Source of the DNA: Aegilops tauschii subsp. strangulata
Lineage: Eukaryota; Streptophyta; Magnoliopsida; Poales; Poaceae
Reading direction: 5' to 3'
Assembly: GCF_002575655.3 (NCBI RefSeq)
Contig: NC_053038.3
Coordinates: 141,934,885 to 141,998,884 of the forward strand
Length of the DNA stretch: 64,000 bases
A program made the position numbers and the translations under genes. This document shows, piece by piece, positions 1 through 10,375 of this stretch; within the stretch, counting starts at the first letter, position 1, and the number at the start of each line of letters is the position of its first letter. Below the pieces are notes generated by a model. It worked only from the letters and a program-made list of their open reading frames with translations. It was not told the DNA's origin and ran no database searches.

Positions 1-953
1 TCTCTCGTGGAGATCTATTCGATGTAATCTTGTTTTTGCGGTATGTTTGTTGAGACCGATGAATTGTGGGTTTATGATCAAGTTTATCTATGAACAATAT
101 TTGAATCTTCTGAATTCTTTTATGTATGATTGGTTATCTTTGCAAGTCTCTTCGAATTATCAGTTTGGTTTGGCCTACTAGATTGATCTTTCTTGCAATG
201 GGAGACGTGCTTAGCTTTGGGTTCAATCTTGCGATGTCCTTTCCTAGTGATAGTAGCGGCAGCAAGGCACGTATTGTATTGTTGCCATCGAGGATAACAA
301 GATGGGGTTTTTATCATATTGCATGAATTTATCCCTCTACATCATGTTATCTTGCTTAAGGCATTACTCTGTTCTTATGAACTTAATACTCTAGATGCAT
401 GCTGGATAGCGGTTGATGTGTGGAGTAATAGTAGTAGATGCAGGCAGGAGTCGGTCTACTTGTCTCGGACGTGATGCCTATATACATGATCATACCTAGA
501 TATTCTCATAACTATGCTCAATTCTGTCAATTGCTCAACAGTAATTTGTTCACCCACCGTAAAATACTTATGCTCTTGAGAGAAGCCACTAGTGAAACCT
601 ATGGCCCCCGGGTCTATCTTCATCATATTAATCTTCCAACACTTATTTATTTTCTGTTGCCTTTTTACTTTGCTTTTATTTTACTTTGCATCTTTATCAT
701 AAAAATACCAAAAATATTATCCTATCATATCTATCAGATCTCACTCTCGTAAGTGACCGTGTAGGGATAGACAACCCCTTATCGCATTGGTTGCGAGGAT
801 TTATTTGTTTTGTGTAGGTGCGAGGGACTCGCGCGTAGCCTCCTACTGGATTGATACCTTGGTTCTCAAAAACCGAGGGAAATACTTACGCTACTTTGTT
901 GCATCACCCTTTCCTCTTCAAGGGAAAACCAACGCAGTGCTCAAGAGGTAGCA
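1..953 (+). mobile_element. 3' part of a TGATACGTC-type Gypsy LTR (truncated by window edge)
   Basis: The sequence matches the right-hand two thirds of the complete solo LTR at 2337-3906, from the stretch containing GGAGATCTATTCGATGTAA to the terminal GGTAGCA at 953. Landmarks shared by both copies are TTGGTTTGGCCTACTAGATT and GATGCATGCTGGATAGCG. The family is common in Triticeae genomes; I associate it with the Sabrina group, but that name is from memory. It cannot be decided from the window whether this is a solo LTR or one end of a full element. It interrupts another LTR whose tail starts at 954. The short ORFs inside it are chance ORFs. Confidence 0.8.
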
Positions 954-1282
954 CCTCCCGAGCCCTGGCCCCACGTGGCTGATGGTGTTGGGGACGTGGG
1001 CTCAAGGGTGGCTCGCCCTGTTGATGTTTGGGCGTGCTGCCCCGGCAAGAGTCTTGCCGGGGCTGCTGAGGCAGTCCCCGGCAAGGGTCTTGCCGGGGGA
1101 AACTGCTCCGCCCCTCTGCTTCTTTGCGTTCTTGGTCTTGGCGTTGCTCTGGCTGTCTTGGGCTTCGGTTTTGCCTTGGTTTACCTCCCCTATTCTGCTT
1201 GGTGTGACCGTGGGCACGGCTCCGACTGCCCGTGCATAGGTAAAGGGGTACAAAGGTGCGCCCCTTCTTTTGTACACCGACA
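954..1282 (+). mobile_element. Tail of an unidentified LTR ending CCGACA
   Basis: This GC-rich stretch runs from the end of the first LTR to the terminal CCGACA at 1282, where CACTA gene-like sequence begins abruptly. It contains two adjacent palindromic motifs built on CCCCGGCAAG and CTTGCCGGGG (1040-1062 and 1075-1100). The ending fits the 3' end of a Gypsy-type LTR with 5'-TG...CA-3' termini. The start and target duplication lie outside the window, so the family and completeness are unknown. Confidence 0.55.
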
Positions 1283-1533
1283 ACATGTCATCTCTCTGCT
1301 TGTTTCAGGGTGATATACCTGATGGCATGCACAAGTCTGCTGAAGGCTGTGAGACAAACCCAACATATATTGTAGCAAAGAAGGCAAAACATCTTAAGAT
1401 AGCGAGACAACCGCAAAGTCTTGTCTTAATGCAGTGTTCAAGTTACTTGAGACTAGCAGTCAGACAAGCTCACAGAATTCACTGTCTGAATCAGTTCGAC
1501 TTCTTCAGTCCCAAGTTCTAGCAGAAAGGCATT
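1283..1533 (+). pseudogene. CACTA element 1, second ORF, penultimate coding segment (5' half, broken)
   Basis: An acceptor-like TTTCAG at about 1305-1310 is followed by coding-like sequence. It reads GDIPDGMHKSAEGCETNP at first. After a one-base frame change it reads SLSESVRLLQSQVLAERH up to the insertion point of the Gypsy element at 1533. The same reading frame resumes at 11267 on the other side of that element and ends with a stop at 11447. The C-terminal half looks like a coiled coil rich in Leu, Gln and Glu. Context places it in the TNPA-like second gene of a CACTA transposon, because GGGCC-rich subterminal repeats and a TAGTG end follow. The frame change near 1400 makes it a pseudogene. 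Confidence 0.55.
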
Positions 1534-4007
1534 GGTCAAATTACGGGTTCCGGCAAACCCTTGAGGTTCGAACACTGGGGTGCGCACGAAGATCTCTCTC
1601 TTCCTAGATCGCTCTCGCAACGATCTCAAGGCCTAGCTCGCCGAACCCAAGGAAAAAGAGACACGAGGGCTTATACTGGTTCGGGCCACCGTTGTGGTGT
1701 AATACCCTACTCCAGTGTGGTGTGGTGGATTGCCTCGCGGGCTAAGTATGAACCAGTACAGTGGATGAACAGCCTCCTGAGGAGAGGTGTTCTTGAGCTC
1801 GATGAGCTGGTGAGATGGCGTTGCCGGAGTGGATCAGATCCAAGATAAGTTCCATCCTATGGTGGTGGCTAGTCCTATTTATAGAGGCCCCGGTCATCTT
1901 CCCAAATGTTAGGAGGGAAGGAATCCCACAATGGCCAAGTTTGAAGGGAGACAACTAGTACAAGCTATCCTGACAAAAGGTGGTCTTCGCCTGCCAAAGG
2001 CTCTGGTGGTGCCGCCGCCGTGGGCTCCGCGGTGACCTCCGTCCTGCCGTCCTGCTGGTCTTGGTCTTGTTGCACCGATATGGAAACCTTTGCCTGATGC
2101 CTCGGGACTCCTCGCCTGCGCCTGCCTCTTTAGCACCAAAGAGGAATCTGGCACTCTGCGCCCGTTGGCGCCCGCCTGGCTACGATCGTCATGGCTCACG
2201 TCATGTGAACCTCGCGAGGTGCCCCTTGCATAGATATCTCCGCTCCTCGGGAGCCAGCCTAGTGAGGCCGCCCCCCGGGAGGTCTTGGTGTCATCCACCT
2301 CGCGAGGCTTGGCCCCTCGCGAGGGTCTTGAGTGGTTGATACGTCTCCAACGTATCTATAATTTTTTATTGTTCCATGCTATTATATTATCTGTTTTGGA
2401 TGTTTAATGGGCTTTACTAAGTACTTTTATATTATTTTTGGGACTAACCTACTAATCGAAGGCCCAGTGCGAATTGTTGTTTTTGCCTATTTCAGTGTTT
2501 CGCAGAAAAGGAATATCAAATGGAGTCCAAACGGAATGAAACCTTCGGGAGAGTTATTTTTGGAACAAACGTGATCCAGAGGACTTGGAGTGGACGTCAA
2601 GAAAGAAGCGAGGAGGCCACGAGGCAGGGAGGCACGCCTGCCCCCCTGGGCGCGCCCCCCACCCTCGTGGGCCCCTCGCAGCTCCACCGACCTACTTCTT
2701 CCTCCTATATATATACATATACCCCAAAAAACATCCAGAAGGGCCACGAAACCCTATTTCCACCGCCGCAACCTTCTGTACCTGTGAGATCCGATCTTGG
2801 GGCCTTTTCCGGAGCTCCGCCGAAGGGGGAATCGATCACGGAGGGCTTCTACATCAACACCATAGCCTCTCCGATGATGTGTGAGTAGTTTACCATAGAC
2901 CTTCAGGTCCATAGTTATTAGCTAGATGTCTTCTTCTCTCTCTTTGGATCTCAATACAAAGTTCTCCTCGATCTTCTTGGAGATCTATTCGATGTAACTC
3001 TTTTTGTGGTGTGTTTGTCGAGATCCGGTGAATTGTGGATTTATGATCAAGATTATCTATGAACAATATTTGAATCTCCTCTGAATTCTTTTATGTATGA
3101 TTTGTTATCTTTGCAAGTCTCTTTGAATTATCAGTTTGGTTTGGCCTACTAGATTGATCTTTCTTGCAATGGGAGAAGTGCTTAGCTTTGGGTTCAATCT
3201 TGCGGTGTCCTTTCCCAGTGACAGCAGGGGCAGCAAGGCACGTATTGTATTGTTGCCATCGAGGATAAAAAGATGGAGTTTATATCATATTGCTTGAGTT
3301 TATCCCTCTACATCATGTCATCTTGCCTAATGCGTTACTTTGTCCTTATGAACTTAATACTCTAGATGCATGCTGGATAGCGGTTGATGTGTGGAGTAAT
3401 AGTAGTAGATGCAGAATCGTTTCGGTCTACTTGTCGCGGACGTGATGCCTATTTACATGATCATGCCTAGATATTCTCATAATTATGCACTTTTCTATCA
3501 ATTGCTCGACAGTAATTTGTTCACCCACCGTAATACTTATGGTATCTTGAGAGAAGCCACTAGTGAAACCTATGGCCCCCGGGTCTATTTTCCATCATAT
3601 AAGTTTCCAATCTAGTTTTACTTTGCATTCTTTACTTTCAGTATATATTATAAAAATACCAAAAATATTTATCTTATTATCTCTATCAGATCTCACTTTT
3701 GCAAGTGGCTGTGAAGGGATTGACAACCCCTTTATCGTGTTGGTTGCAAGGTTCTTATTTGTTTGTGTAGGTACGAGGCGACTTGTGTGTAGTCTCCTAC
3801 TGGATTGATACCTTGGCTCTCAAAAACTGAGGGAAATATTACGCTACTTTGCTGCATCACCCTTTCCTCTTCAAGGGAAAAACCAACGCAAGCTCAAGAG
3901 GTAGCAGTGGTTGCTGCTGAAGATGGGCCGTACCAGGCCGTTGGTGGAACCACGCCCTGGGCCACAGGCACGCATGTCTGGGTACCCCCATTCCCAGGAC
4001 ACCGATA
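1534..4007 (-). repeat. 3' LTR of the Tat element, split by a solo LTR
   Basis: It matches 10376-11266 along its length on both sides of the insertion at 2337-3906. On the minus strand it starts TATCGGTGTCCTGGGAA and ends next to the target duplication at 1533. A TATA box (CTATAAATAG on the minus strand) lies at about 1873-1882. The sequence resumes after 3906 with TTGCTGCTGAAGATGGGCC, exactly as in the uninterrupted copy at 11170. Confidence 0.9.
2337..3906 (+). mobile_element. Solo LTR, TGATACGTC-type, inserted in the Tat LTR
   Basis: A 1570-bp LTR starting TGATACGTCTCC and ending GGTAGCA, flanked by a perfect 5-bp target duplication GTGGT (2332-2336 and 3907-3911). There is no internal region, so it is a solo LTR left by recombination between two LTRs. 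The intact sister LTR at 11161-11180 shows the empty site. A TATA-like run (TATATATATACATA) lies near 2706-2720. It belongs to the same group as 1-953. Confidence 0.92.
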
Positions 4008-4008
4008 G

Positions 4009-4024
4009 TAGCCCCCGGGCCCAA
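4009..4024 (-). promoter_or_regulatory. Polypurine tract of the Tat element
   Basis: On the minus strand the sequence directly before the 3' LTR reads TTGGGCCCGGGGGCTAC. This is the usual place and composition of the plus-strand primer in this lineage. Confidence 0.7.
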
Positions 4025-4250
4025 GGCGCGCTCGGACTTGGCTTCAAGGCGAAGTCAAAGGGCAAGTGCGGAGCACCGCGGGCCCCTACAGCCTGCGGCT
4101 TGATTGACGCATGGCGACAAACGGGACGTGGGCGCCTCCACTTCCCCATGCAACCTCGATAACAGTTCGACTTGACAAGACCCTGCTGCATGCAAAAGAA
4201 AACCATCATTACCTGCGATCGTGGAGGCTGGTGGTTGGCCTTCTTCCGGC

Positions 4251-4258
4251 TATAAATG
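4251..4258 (+). promoter_or_regulatory. TATA box of the antisense ORF
   Basis: CTATAAATGAG lies 98 bp before the ATG at 4349, on the strand opposite to gag-pol. Spacing suits a plant core promoter with a short leader. That it is used is an inference. Confidence 0.5.
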
Positions 4259-4348
4259 AGGAGAGGGGCGGAGCCCCTATTGCTCATCTCTTTCTCCGCT
4301 TCGTCTGCTTCTTCTTCTTCCTTGTTCCACCGTCTTTCTGCGACACCC

Positions 4349-5159
4349 ATGGCGCCGACGAAGAGGTTCTTGGCCGCGGAGAAGGGGAAAGCTCGCCAGG
4401 AGGGGCCCCGCTCACCACTTCTTAAGAGGGGGCGTGGTCGCCCCCGTAAGCACACCGCGACGCCCACTGCGGCCCCTCGCGGGCGCGGGCATACCTCCTC
4501 AGGGGCCGGCGTCGCCCTTGGCAGCCATGGTGGCGTCTCCTCCCACAGCGGGGGGTGTTCTAGGCGAAGCAGCCCCCGCGGCGAGGGGGGCGCGCCCTGG
4601 TCGCCCGGCCCCCTCGGCCGCGCTTCCATTCGGCGGAGGTGTTGCCAGAGTTTGTCGTGTGGTCGGAGAACCCGACCAGTACCTGGCTTTGGCTTCCGCA
4701 CTCCTTTGCCGGCGAGCTGCCGGCCACGGCTGCTACAGCAAGGCCTCATGGGTCGCGGTGGAGGTCTCCGTCGCCAGCAACGTAGCCCTAGCCCGCGGCT
4801 GGCAGGCATTTGCCCGCGCGCGTGGTCTGAGCGGGTGGTGCACCCTCCACTTCAAGTTCGACGGTGCCGCGACCCTCTTCGTGAGGGTGTTCGGGGAAGA
4901 CGGTCGCCGCGCTGGGTGCTGCCCCGAAGACAGCGATGGTGACAATGTGCTCGGCCTTGGCGACGGCCGTGACGAAGACGAGGGCGAATTCGCCCTCGGC
5001 GATGGTCGTGGCTCGTCCAGGAGCGGCGGCTCCTCCTCTGGCGAAAGCTCCAGCAGCAGCGGCTACGACCAGCCGCCACGTCATCAGGCTCGCTTCGAGG
5101 ACAGCGGCGGGTCATCTCGTCGCCACGCCCCAGTGAAGCATGCGGAGGGCTCCGGCTGA
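4349..5159 (+). pseudogene. Antisense ORF of the Tat element encoding a B3-like DNA-binding domain, frameshifted
   Basis: The likely start is the ATG at 4349 (MAPTKRFLAAEKGKARQEG), followed by a basic AT-hook-like stretch (KRGRGRPRK). Coding similarity then moves between frames: LPEFVVWSENP and LPHSFAGELPA in one, then VAVEVSVASNVALARGWQAF, ARARGLSGWCTLHFKF and LFVRVFGEDGRR in another, to a stop at 5159. The order LP-x-x-F, then W-x-V-E, then GW-x-x-F, then L-x-x-G, then L-x-F, then V-x-V-F is the signature of a plant B3 fold. The C-terminus is an acidic, Ser/Gly-rich tail. It runs opposite to gag-pol, between integrase and the 3' LTR, the place where some Tat elements (such as maize Grande) carry an antisense gene. 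At least two frameshifts make this copy non-functional. B3 assignment is by motif reading only. Confidence 0.65.
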
Positions 5160-6092
5160 GTTTGGGGGGCGCTGGGGTCTGACCCTTGCGAACAACTGCG
5201 GGCGTAGGAGCCGCTTTTGCCCGTCCTCTCCTTTCTTCCTGCATTTCAAAAAACAAGTATGGGGCCCTGCGAGGGCATGTAATGAACCGTAATTTTTATG
5301 CCGCTTATGCTATATTCATTGTTTCTGTACTGTGCTGTGGTGCTTGTGCTTTATGTAGACGTAGAGGGATAACTTAGCTTGGTATATCTGAGGTAGTTTT
5401 CACCTCATGAGAGCGTGCGCCTCCTGGCATCTGATGATGCTTCCCTGTTGCAGACTCGGGAGCCACTGACCTTGGGAAATACCATGAAGCTACAGGAATT
5501 TGTTAGGAAATCCTTATCCTTTCTTGCGTGAAGCCTTAGGCGTGGGCTGATCATGGCCTGGTGCACCACGTCGCGGTACCCGTGGAGTACGGACTTAGAG
5601 GGGTGCGCCGATCACGAGCTCAATCAAGGGCGCCTCATGAAGATCAGGAGAGCCGAGGCTCTGGAGCCGGCAGGGCTCTGGCGAGGTGTGCTCATGACCA
5701 GGTTAGCCCAGCATACGCGCACACCTGCCCAGCCCCCTCGCCAGGCGCGCGAGCGAAAGCGCCGGGCAACTGCCCCCCCCCCCTAGTGCAAGACAAGGAG
5801 CCGAGCGAAGAATCCAAGAGAGGAAGAGACTCAACCAAGCGATCGGGAAATGCCAGAACTTCAAATTCCATTAAAAAGGGGGCAAACCAAATACAAAAAG
5901 CAAATGAAAAGCCACGTCCGGCACCTAGTCTAGTCTTCTCACCAGCGCGGAGCTAAGTGCTGCCACTAGGACGTGGGAGGATCCCCCGAGGCCCGAGGGC
6001 GGCACTCCGGAGACTCCGGGGCATGTACAGCCCCACTCATTATTACGTGAGAGTGTCACGAGCGGAGACCTCCACAGGCACTGGGCCATGCT
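5160..6092. other. Non-coding spacer between antisense ORF and integrase
   Basis: The left part (5160-5400) looks like the 3' untranslated region of the antisense gene, with AATGAA-type signals near 5280. The rest holds no recognisable coding sequence or repeat apart from a C-homopolymer near 5770-5784. Confidence 0.5.
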
Positions 6093-7150
6093 TCATGGGT
6101 AGAACTTCCGGAGGTGCTGGATGTTCCAGGCGTTCTGGATGGGGATCCCGTCCTGCGTCGCTAGGCGCACGACGCGAGGCCTGGAAATGCGGGCCATCCT
6201 AAACGGTCCCTCCCACATGGGTGAGAGCTTATGCAACCCTTCCCTGGAGAGCACCCGCCTCAGGACGAGATCACCCACCTCAAGGTCCTGGAACGGACGC
6301 TGCGGCAGTGATACCATCATAGCGCCTACTGGTACCTTGCCGCTCGGAGCGAGGCTTGGCGGCTACATTCCTCCCCCAGCACGAGGTCCATCCCCCGCAT
6401 GGCATCCTGATGCGCCTCATCAAACGCCAGGACCCGTGTGGAGCGATGCCTGACCTCGCGAGGGAGAACCGCTTCTGCTCCATAAACGAGGAAGAACGGG
6501 GTCTCACCTATTGGCTTGGTGGCGGTGGTGCGGATGGACCACAGCACGGACTGGAGCTCTGCGTGCCAGCCCCTGCCGCAGGCCTCGAGCTTCTTCTTGA
6601 AGGTCCTGGTCTTGAGGCCTCTCAAGACCTCCGTGTTGGCGCGCTCGGCTTGGCCATTGCTCCTGGGGTGTTCCACTGAGGCGTAGCAAATCTGCGTTCC
6701 AAGGTTAGCGCAATATGTCTTGAAGAGATTGCTAGTGAACCGCGAGCCGTTGTCGGTGATGTTGCGGTTAGGGAACCCAAACCGGTTGTCGAGGCCCTTG
6801 ATGAACTTGACTGCGGACCCGGCTGGGATGGTGTGGATGGCTTCCACCTCCGCCAATTTGGTGAACTTATCAATGGCGACGTAGAGGTAGCGGTAGCCCC
6901 CGGGCGCTCGAGGGAACGGACCCAGGATATCCAGCCCCGAGACCGCGAACGGCCAGGAGAGTGGGATAGTCTGGAGGCCTTGAGCTGGCTGGTGGATTTG
7001 CTTGGCATGGAACTGGCAGGCCTCGTAGGATCTCATCTGCTCGGTTGCGTCGTTGAGTGTCGTGGGCCAATAGAACCCGCTGCGGAACGCCTTGCCCACC
7101 AGGGTGCGCGACGACGAGTGATGCCCGCAATCTCCGCCATGTATGTCAGC
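6093..7150 (-). pseudogene. Integrase of the Tat element
   Basis: From the right, the minus strand reads a zinc-binding segment with HGGDCGHH and SYEACQFHAK (HHCC type). The DDE core follows with VAIDKFTKL, ITDNGSRF and EHPRSNGQAERAN supplying the two Asp and one Glu. The last part (6093-6320) reads VGDLVLRRV, WEGPFRM and NIQHLRKFYP, the C-terminal chromatin/DNA-binding part of Gypsy integrases. The core and C-terminal parts are in different frames, joined near 6323, so a frameshift is present. The enzyme would insert the cDNA into the genome. It is the last domain of pol, as expected for Ty3/Gypsy. Confidence 0.88.
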
Positions 7151-7204
7151 TAGCAGCTTGCACCCCTGCTTCCTGGAAATGCATCACAAGGAAACATCAT
7201 TTGG

Positions 7205-7984
7205 TCATTTTCTGTACAGCTCACCGTCCTGGATGCAATATGTCGTAGCCTGCCGGGCCACACGCTTCGCGTCATCCTGTTTCTCCGGCAGTGTTCCTTG
7301 CACCAGGTATGCCCAGAACTCCTCGTTCCAGCACCCCTCCTGAGGCTCGAGCGCCAGGAGCAGGCGTGCTCCTGAGGTCGGGCCACAGGCGGGGGCTCCC
7401 GAGGCTGGTGGCTGGGGGAGTTCCTCTTGAGGCGGTGCAGGCTCCGCGGCCAAGGGGGCCGTCGAGGGCTTGAAAAGTCGCTCTTCGAAGACACCAGGCT
7501 CTTGGGGCTGGCGCCTTGACTCTCTCTTGGTGATCTCATCGGCTTCTTTGTTTGTGTCGCGTGGCACGTGTTGCAGTTCCAGGCCCAAGAAATGCTTCTC
7601 CATCTTGCGCACCTCCGCGAGGTACGCCTCCATGTGCTTGTCCCTCAGCTCGTACACCTTGTTGGAGAAGTTGATGAGGAGCTGGGAGTCGCCCTTGATG
7701 GTGAGGCACTTCACCCCCAAGGCTGTTGCAGCCTTGAGGCCGGCGATCAACCCCTCGTATTCTGCGATGTTGTTGGAGACCTTCTTGCCCCGCTGGAAGT
7801 AGAGTTGCACGGCGTAGTATAGCTTGTCTTGGGTGGGCGAGATGAGCACGGCGCCAGCCCCCGCACCTTGGCGTGTGAAAGCACTGTCGAAGTACATGAC
7901 CCAGCCATCTGGCACTTCACTTCCTGGCGAGAGGGATCGGCTCTCGCCTGCTTCGGGCTCCGGAGCGTCGGTCCATTCTGCCAC
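7205..7984 (-). pseudogene. Second RNase H domain of the Tat element
   Basis: The 259-codon open stretch reads DGWVMYFDSAFTRQGAGAGAV, then NNIAEYEGLIAGLKAA, IKGDSQLLINFSN and HVPRDTNKEADE. These supply the Asp, Glu, Asp and Asp positions of an RNase H active site. This is the extra, archaeal-type RNase H that marks Tat elements, lying between the first RNase H and integrase. It would remove the RNA strand during reverse transcription. This stretch itself is open, but the flanking domains are broken. Confidence 0.85.
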
Positions 7985-7989
7985 GAAGT

Positions 7990-9454
7990 CGGCTAGGGCG
8001 GCTCCCTTGATGACCCTGGTTGTGCTGAACTCCAGCTGAAATGCTTGCAGTTTGATGTTCCACTCAGCGACTCTTCCACGTTGGGGATCCAGAGCACCCT
8101 CTCCAGTGGGTAGGCTGAGACGAACTTAATTCGGTGGCCTTGGAAGTAATGACGCAGCTTGTGTGAGGCCACCAGGAGTGCGAGCAAAAAGGTTCTGTGG
8201 CATGGGATATCATGCTCTTGCGTCCTGTAACACCGTGCTGACGAAGTATACCGGGTGCTCAACAAGGACGGGAGCATCGACGGAGCCTGTAGCCTCCGGA
8301 GGTTGTGGCGCCTCTTGAGTTGGGGGGACCTCAAGAGCTTGGTCACCCATCGGGGCCTCCGCAGGACCAAAAACACCGTCTTGTGGGGCCTGATCATCCG
8401 CAGGCATCGTTGTGGATTTAGCGGCGCCGTCTCGGCGCCGCACCGTCCCGGCTGAAGGTGTGGCATTACGCGGCGTGCTCTTGGCCTGGCGCTCCTCCCG
8501 GACAGCCACCAACGCCGCACTGGCTGAGTGGGGCGTGGCGGCCAGGTAGAGCACCAGGGGCTCGAGGGGACGAGGCGCTACCATCACCAGAGGGCTGGTC
8601 AAGTATCTCTTGAGGTCTTGATACGCCAGGTCGGCCTCTCGAGTCCACTCGAATGGGCCCTTCTTCTTCATCAGCTTGAAGAACGGTAGGGCACGCTCCC
8701 CCAGCTTGGAGATGAAGCACCCCAACTTAGTCACGCAGCCCGCGAGCTTCTGCATTTCCCTAAGAGTTTGCGGCGGGCTCATGTGTTCTATCGCCTTGAC
8801 CTTCTCTAGGTTGTCCTCGATCCCCCTGTGCGACACGAGGAAGCCCAGTAGCTTGCCGGAGGGGACACCAAAACACGCACTTCTCCGGGTTGAGCCGTAG
8901 GTCCACCTGGCGCAGGCTGGTGAAAGTCTCCTCCAGGTCCTGAATGAGGGTTCTTGCCTCTCGAGATTTTACCACGATGTCGTCGACGTAGGCTTCAGCG
9001 TTTCTCCCTAGCTGCTGGCCCAGGGCGATGTGCATCAGCCACTGGAAGGTTGGCCCAGTGTTACGTAGCCCGAATGGCATGCAGGTGTAGTAGTATACCC
9101 CACACGGGTCTTCTCCACGTCCTCCACCGCCATCTTGATCTAGTGGAAACCCGAGAATGCGTCCAGGAAACACAGCAGGTTGCACTCGGCGGTGGAGTCG
9201 ATGATCTGGTCGATGCGCGGGAGTGGGAACAAGTCTTGGGGGCAGGCTTTGTTGAGGTTAGTGAAGTCAACACACATGTGTTCCTTCCCGCCTTTCTTGG
9301 GCACGACGACGGGGTTTGCCAGCCATTCCGGGTACCGGACCTCGCGAATGATGCCTACCGCTTGTAGTTTGCGAGTTCCCTGGATGATGAAGGACTGCTT
9401 CTCTGTGGACTGTCGTCGCGCCTTCTGCTTGACAGGGCGCACATTGGGGCACAC
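7990..9454 (-). pseudogene. Reverse transcriptase and first RNase H of the Tat element
   Basis: Reading leftwards: PEWLANPVVVPKKGGKEHMC, CVDFTNLNKACPQD, PLPRIDQIIDS, MPFGLRNTGPTFQ, then the catalytic YVDDIVV, then the thumb and connection with MQKLAGCVTKLGCFI and LYLAATPHSASAAL. Part of the first RNase H follows (HKLRHYFQGHRI near 8150). These are the palm, catalytic YVDD and RNase H motifs of a Ty3/Gypsy polymerase. The parts lie in at least three frames (breaks near 9160, 8850 and 8100), so the gene is dead. Confidence 0.88.
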
Positions 9455-9543
9455 CCTTAAGTGATGTTAGATTACCCCCCTTGGGACCCCTACCAGCTGC
9501 TTGGGCTCCCAGGCGAATACCTCCTTATTCGCGCGTAGGAACT

Positions 9544-10230
9544 TCACCAATGCCTCCTCATGGTCCAGGTCAAGGTGACCGGGAGGCCTATTTGCCCCAG
9601 GGGGCTGGTGGATCCGCTACTGACTCCGGAGAAAGGCTTGGTGGGGCGGAGCCGGCCGTACGGCACGTGAAGCAAGCCGAAAGCTTCCACGGAGAGCACG
9701 TTGAGGCCAGCTCCACCGTCGATGAGGGTCTTGGCCATGGCGACATTGCAGATGGTGGGTGTGCAGAGCATTGGGAGCGCGCCCAAACCAGTAGTGGTAG
9801 CGGGGTGATCCCCTGAGTCGAAGGTGAGGTCGGCCTTGGGGGGCGCCCATCCTGGAGGGGCTCCCTGTTGCACAGAGGCGGCACCGATCTGGCGGAAGAA
9901 CTGCCTGACATGGCGGTCTGAGGGCGGTGCCTGCGAGCCGCTGAGGAGGGCCGCGACGGCGACAGGCGCCGGCGCCGCGAAGCGTGTGACGAAAAGGCCG
10001 CGCAGCTCCTCCCAAGAAGCCACAGAGGATCCTGGCAGGTTGAGCAGTCAGGCGCGCAGCGCGCCAGCGAGGGCCATGGGGAACCAATTGGCCATGACCT
10101 TGTCGTCGCCTCCAGCCTCCAGAACGGCCTCCTCGTATGCCAGCAGGAAGCTCGACGGATCTGTTGCGCAGTCGTAGCGGGGTGCCATCTTCGGCCTGAA
10201 CTTGTGCGGCCACTGCACCCGCCGGAAGGC
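9544..10230 (-). pseudogene. Short gag fused closely to protease, Tat element
   Basis: On the minus strand the gag part reads WPHKFRPKMAPRYDC, ANWFPMALAGALRA and SWEELRGLFVTRFAAP. It is followed after about 45 residues by TFDSGDHPATTTG, CTPTICNVAMAKTLIDGGAG and NVLSVEAFGLL. The DGGAG motif marks the aspartic-protease region. A TGG-to-TGA stop falls at 10048-10050 inside gag. The gag is far shorter than usual and shows no CCHC zinc knuckle before the protease, so an internal deletion is likely. Whether that deletion is specific to this copy or shared by its family cannot be told here. Confidence 0.75.
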
Positions 10231-10355
10231 GGGGTGAGGGCCCTGAGCCCCATGGCACCATCACGGGCGTCCGTCGGTCCACTCGGAGGAGCAGCGCCGG
10301 CCATGGGGGGCCGAACAGAGAGGTGAAGCTGGTGGAGGAGCGAAGCTTCGGCGGA

Positions 10356-10375
10356 CCCCTACCTGGCGTGCCAAA
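10356..10375 (-). promoter_or_regulatory. Primer-binding site of the Tat element
   Basis: Directly inside the 5' LTR the minus strand reads TTTGGCACGCCAGGTAGGGG, the position of the minus-strand primer site. I did not assign the primer tRNA. Confidence 0.6.

Noticed and set aside
3871..4809. A 312-codon minus-strand ORF.
   Set aside because: It crosses the end of the solo LTR, the LTR junction and the antisense B3 ORF, and has no recognisable protein; it is a composition-driven shadow.
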